In this document: piece by piece, positions 62,223-64,000 of the stretch
Position numbering within the stretch: position 1 is the first letter of the stretch
Layout of the letters: the number at the start of each line of letters is the position of its first letter
Source: Streptomyces sp. TBY4
GTDB lineage: Bacteria > Actinomycetota > Actinomycetes > Streptomycetales > Streptomycetaceae
Direction: 5' to 3'
Length of the DNA: 64,000 nucleotides
Assembly: GCF_024213195.1 (NCBI RefSeq)
Contig: NZ_JANAVF010000017.1
Coordinates: 1-64,000 of the forward strand
Made by a program: the position numbers and the translations under genes
The notes under the pieces: generated by a model
Told to the model about the DNA's origin: nothing
Seen by the model: the letters and a program-made list of their open reading frames with translations, nothing else
The model's database searches: none

Positions 62223-63466
62223 GCGGCCCGCCGGCGGACGTCCGCAGGGCGGGCGCCCTGCGCGTGGTCGGGCTGATGTCGGGCACCTCGTACGACGCCA
62301 TCGACGCGGCCGCCGCGGACCTCGCCCTGGACGGGGACACGCTGGTGCTCACGCCGCTCGGCATGATCAGTACCGCGTACGAGAAGGGTCTGCGGGCGGA
62401 GCTGGCCGGAGCGTTGCCTCCCGCCGCGACGGATCTGGCCACGGTGTGCAGGCTCGACACGCGCATCGGCCAGGCCTTCGCCGCGGCGGCCGTACGGGCC
62501 GACCTCGAACTGTGCGACGGCCGGAGCGATCTGACGGCCTCGCACGGGCAGACGGTCTACCACTGGGCCGGGTCCGGCCGGGTGTACGGCACGCTCCAGA
62601 TCGGCGAGCCGGCCTGGATCGCCGAAGCCACGGGCCGGCCCGTCGTCTCGGGCTTCCGCACGCGGGACGTGGCCGCCGGGGGACAGGGCGCGCCCCTGGT
62701 GAGCGTCTTCGACGTCATGTGGCTGCGCGGGCGGCTGGGCGTCCCCGTGGCGCTCAACCTGGGCGGCATCGCCAACGTGACGGTGGTCGCGGACGGGGCG
62801 GGCGGCGCACCGCTGGCGTTCGACACGGGACCCGCCAACGCACTGATCGACGCGGCGGTACGAGAGCTCGCGGAGGGCGCCGCCCCGGGCGGGGCGCGGT
62901 CCATGGACGTGGACGGCGTGCTCGCCGCCCGCGGAACCGTGCACCCGGGGCTCCTGCGGAAACTGCTGGACGAGCCGTACTACGCCCTGCCCGCACCGAA
63001 GACGACGGGCAAGGAACTGTTCCACCTGCCCTATCTGCGCGCGGCGCTGGACACCTGCGGGCCGCTGTCCGCCGAGGACGTCGTCGCCACCCTGACCCGG
63101 CTCACCGCACGGACGGTCGCCGACGCCGTCCGGCCCTTCGGGGCGACGGAGGTGATCGCGTCGGGCGGCGGCACCCGCAACCCGGTGCTGATGCGATGGC
63201 TGCGAGAAGAACTGGGCGGGGGCGTACCGCTGCGGACGTCGGACGAGCTCGGACTGCCGTCCGGCGCGAAGGAGGCGTACGCCTTCGCCGTCCTGGGCTG
63301 GCTCACCGTGCACGGACTGCCCGCGAGCCTCCCGTCCTGCACCGGCGCCCGGCACCCGAGCGTCCTCGGCTCGCTCACACCCGGCGCGGCGGGCCGGAGC
63401 CTGCCCGCGCCGCTGGCGACGGCGCCCGTCCGCCTGGTCCTCCGCGCCCCGGGCGCCTCCCCGTGA
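62219..63466 (+). CDS. anmK: anhydro-N-acetylmuramic acid kinase
   Basis: 415 residues. Phosphorylates and hydrolyses 1,6-anhydroMurNAc to MurNAc-6-P in peptidoglycan recycling. Signatures GLMSGTSYDAIDAAAADLAL, TASHGQTVYHW, NLGGIANVTVV, FDTGPANALIDA, KTTGKELF and the C-terminal ASGGGTRNPVLM. GTG 62219 overlaps the MFS stop; the pair is translationally coupled. Typical length about 370; here a short N-terminal extension is present. Confidence 0.93.
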   Translation: MSGPPADVRRAGALRVVGLMSGTSYDAIDAAAADLALDGDTLVLTPLGMISTAYEKGLRAELAGALPPAATDLATVCRLDTRIGQAFAAAAVRADLELCDGRSDLTASHGQTVYHWAGSGRVYGTLQIGEPAWIAEATGRPVVSGFRTRDVAAGGQGAPLVSVFDVMWLRGRLGVPVALNLGGIANVTVVADGAGGAPLAFDTGPANALIDAAVRELAEGAAPGGARSMDVDGVLAARGTVHPGLLRKLLDEPYYALPAPKTTGKELFHLPYLRAALDTCGPLSAEDVVATLTRLTARTVADAVRPFGATEVIASGGGTRNPVLMRWLREELGGGVPLRTSDELGLPSGAKEAYAFAVLGWLTVHGLPASLPSCTGARHPSVLGSLTPGAAGRSLPAPLATAPVRLVLRAPGASP

Positions 63467-63523
63467 CCCGCTGTTCCACCCCGGGGCGAGCAGGGCGCGG
63501 ACCGCGAACGGCGGGACGGGGCT

Positions 63524-63542
63524 GCGAAAGAGGTGTGCGCGC
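63524..63542 (+). repeat. 19-bp identity with the whiB gene (possible whiB remnant)
   Basis: The 19-mer GCGAAAGAGGTGTGCGCGC also occurs inside the WhiB gene near 23649-23667. Here it can be read as AAKEVCALC, the Cys-x2-Cys region. No longer gene context remains, so it may be a fossil of a whiB copy or chance. Confidence 0.4.
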
Positions 63543-63611
63543 TGTGCTTCGCCGACCGCAGCACCGTGCCCCGGGGCCCTCTGCGGCAGTGTCCGTCCGG
63601 GTGGACCGGGC

Positions 63612-64000
63612 CTAGGAAGCGGCGGAGTCGTCAGCGACGCCGTCGTCGGTCAGGAGGCCCGTCCTCAGCCCTGCCGTGATCCGGCTCAGCAGCCGGGAGA
63701 CGTGCATCTGGGAGAGGCCGAGCCGGTCGCCGATCTCGGACTGGGTGAGTTCCTCGCCGAAGCGCAGGGCCAGGATCTGGCGATCGCGGTCACTGAGGGT
63801 CTTCAGCAGGGGTTTGAGCGCTTCCAGGCATTCGATGCGGTCGTACGCCGCTTCCTCGACGCCGAGCGAAGACGTCAGCGGCGACGCGTTCGTGTTCTTG
63901 CCGGGCGGTGCGTCGAGGGAGCCGGCGGTGTAGCCGTTGGTGGCCCGGAGCCCCTCGGTCAGCTCGGCGTCGGTGATTCCGAGGCGTTGCGCCAGCTCGT
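63612..64000 (-). CDS. C-terminal part of a third SigB/SigF-family sigma factor (5' end outside the window)
   Basis: The last ~129 residues are present, from ELAQRLGITDAELTEGL through AAYDRIECLEALKPLLKTLS and region 4.2 (LTQSEIGDRLGLSQMHVSRL) to TAG 63612-63614. It is nearly identical to the sigma factor at 25057 over region 4. It makes three paralogues in the window. Upstream control cannot be seen. Confidence 0.93.
   Translation of the reverse strand, partial: ELAQRLGITDAELTEGLRATNGYTAGSLDAPPGKNTNASPLTSSLGVEEAAYDRIECLEALKPLLKTLSDRDRQILALRFGEELTQSEIGDRLGLSQMHVSRLLSRITAGLRTGLLTDDGVADDSAAS

Noticed and set aside
1..64000. CRISPR arrays, insertion sequences, integrases or phage modules
   Set aside because: No regularly spaced repeats, transposase or integrase motifs were seen on either strand.

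Overview
The window is chromosomal DNA of a high-GC actinobacterium, almost certainly a Streptomyces. The evidence is codon use with near-saturated G/C third positions, GGAGG-type ribosome sites before ATG/GTG starts, a mycothione reductase, a mycothiol-dependent-type enzyme, a WhiB protein, sigma-B/F-type sigma factors, and many small lineage-typical proteins (CsbD-like, DUF6131-, DUF6213- and DUF6381-like). I see no IS element, integrase, CRISPR array or rRNA.

Layout. 0-6 kb: a beta-1,3-glucan use locus with an ABC sugar-binding lipoprotein, a secreted GH81 endo-1,3-beta-glucanase and a LacI repressor; similar TGAGAGCGCT operators precede all three. 6-17 kb: small regulators, a phospholipase D-like protein, an AI-2E/PerM-type permease, a class II glutamine amidotransferase beside a decayed carboxylate-amine ligase, a sigma factor and a convergent anti-sigma-type kinase. 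17.5-21.6 kb: an operon of methyltransferase, CDGSH Fe-S protein, heme-oxygenase-like diiron protein and flavin reductase, divergent from mycothione reductase. 21.6-32 kb: a dense signalling block (STAS proteins, WhiB, MEDS/ATPase regulator, second sigma factor, multi-HAMP hybrid kinase, ANTAR-GAF-PAS-PP2C phosphatase). 32-40 kb: small stress-type proteins, a dead amidinotransferase, a macrodomain protein, secreted proteins, cyclophilin, an aberrant tRNA-like gene, a YdeI-like protein, an RpiB-like isomerase and a MerR regulator. 40-47.5 kb: an MMPL exporter, a NarL-type two-component pair and secreted or orphan binding proteins. 47.6-52.6 kb: a lipid/envelope block (PAP2-diacylglycerol kinase fusion, BrkB-like protein, second PAP2, emfourin-like inhibitor). 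53-56.9 kb: a catalase remnant, a kinase, a GAF-PP2C gene split by an amber codon, and an intact YbdK-type ligase. 56.9-60.5 kb: a compact type III polyketide cluster (UbiA prenyltransferase, type III PKS, ICMT-like methyltransferase, FAD oxidoreductase). 60.9-63.5 kb: an MFS symporter plus AnmK. The right edge holds the C-terminal part of a third sigma paralogue.

How it works together. The dominant theme is partner-switching stress control. Three sigma-B/F-like sigma factors, three STAS antagonists, three GHKL ATPase regulators and two SpoIIE/PP2C phosphatases lie within 64 kb. The two complete sigma genes share a GGGT-N16-GGGTAT promoter-like element about 75-80 bp upstream of their starts, which suggests auto- or cross-regulation. 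Both phosphatase genes read as broken (a one-base length change at a C6 run; an in-frame TAG).

A second theme is gene decay. A carboxylate-amine ligase, an amidinotransferase and a catalase survive as fused or shifted end-blocks with the middle lost, and a secreted protein gene is frameshifted.

All function calls come from reading protein sequence and context; no database search was possible.
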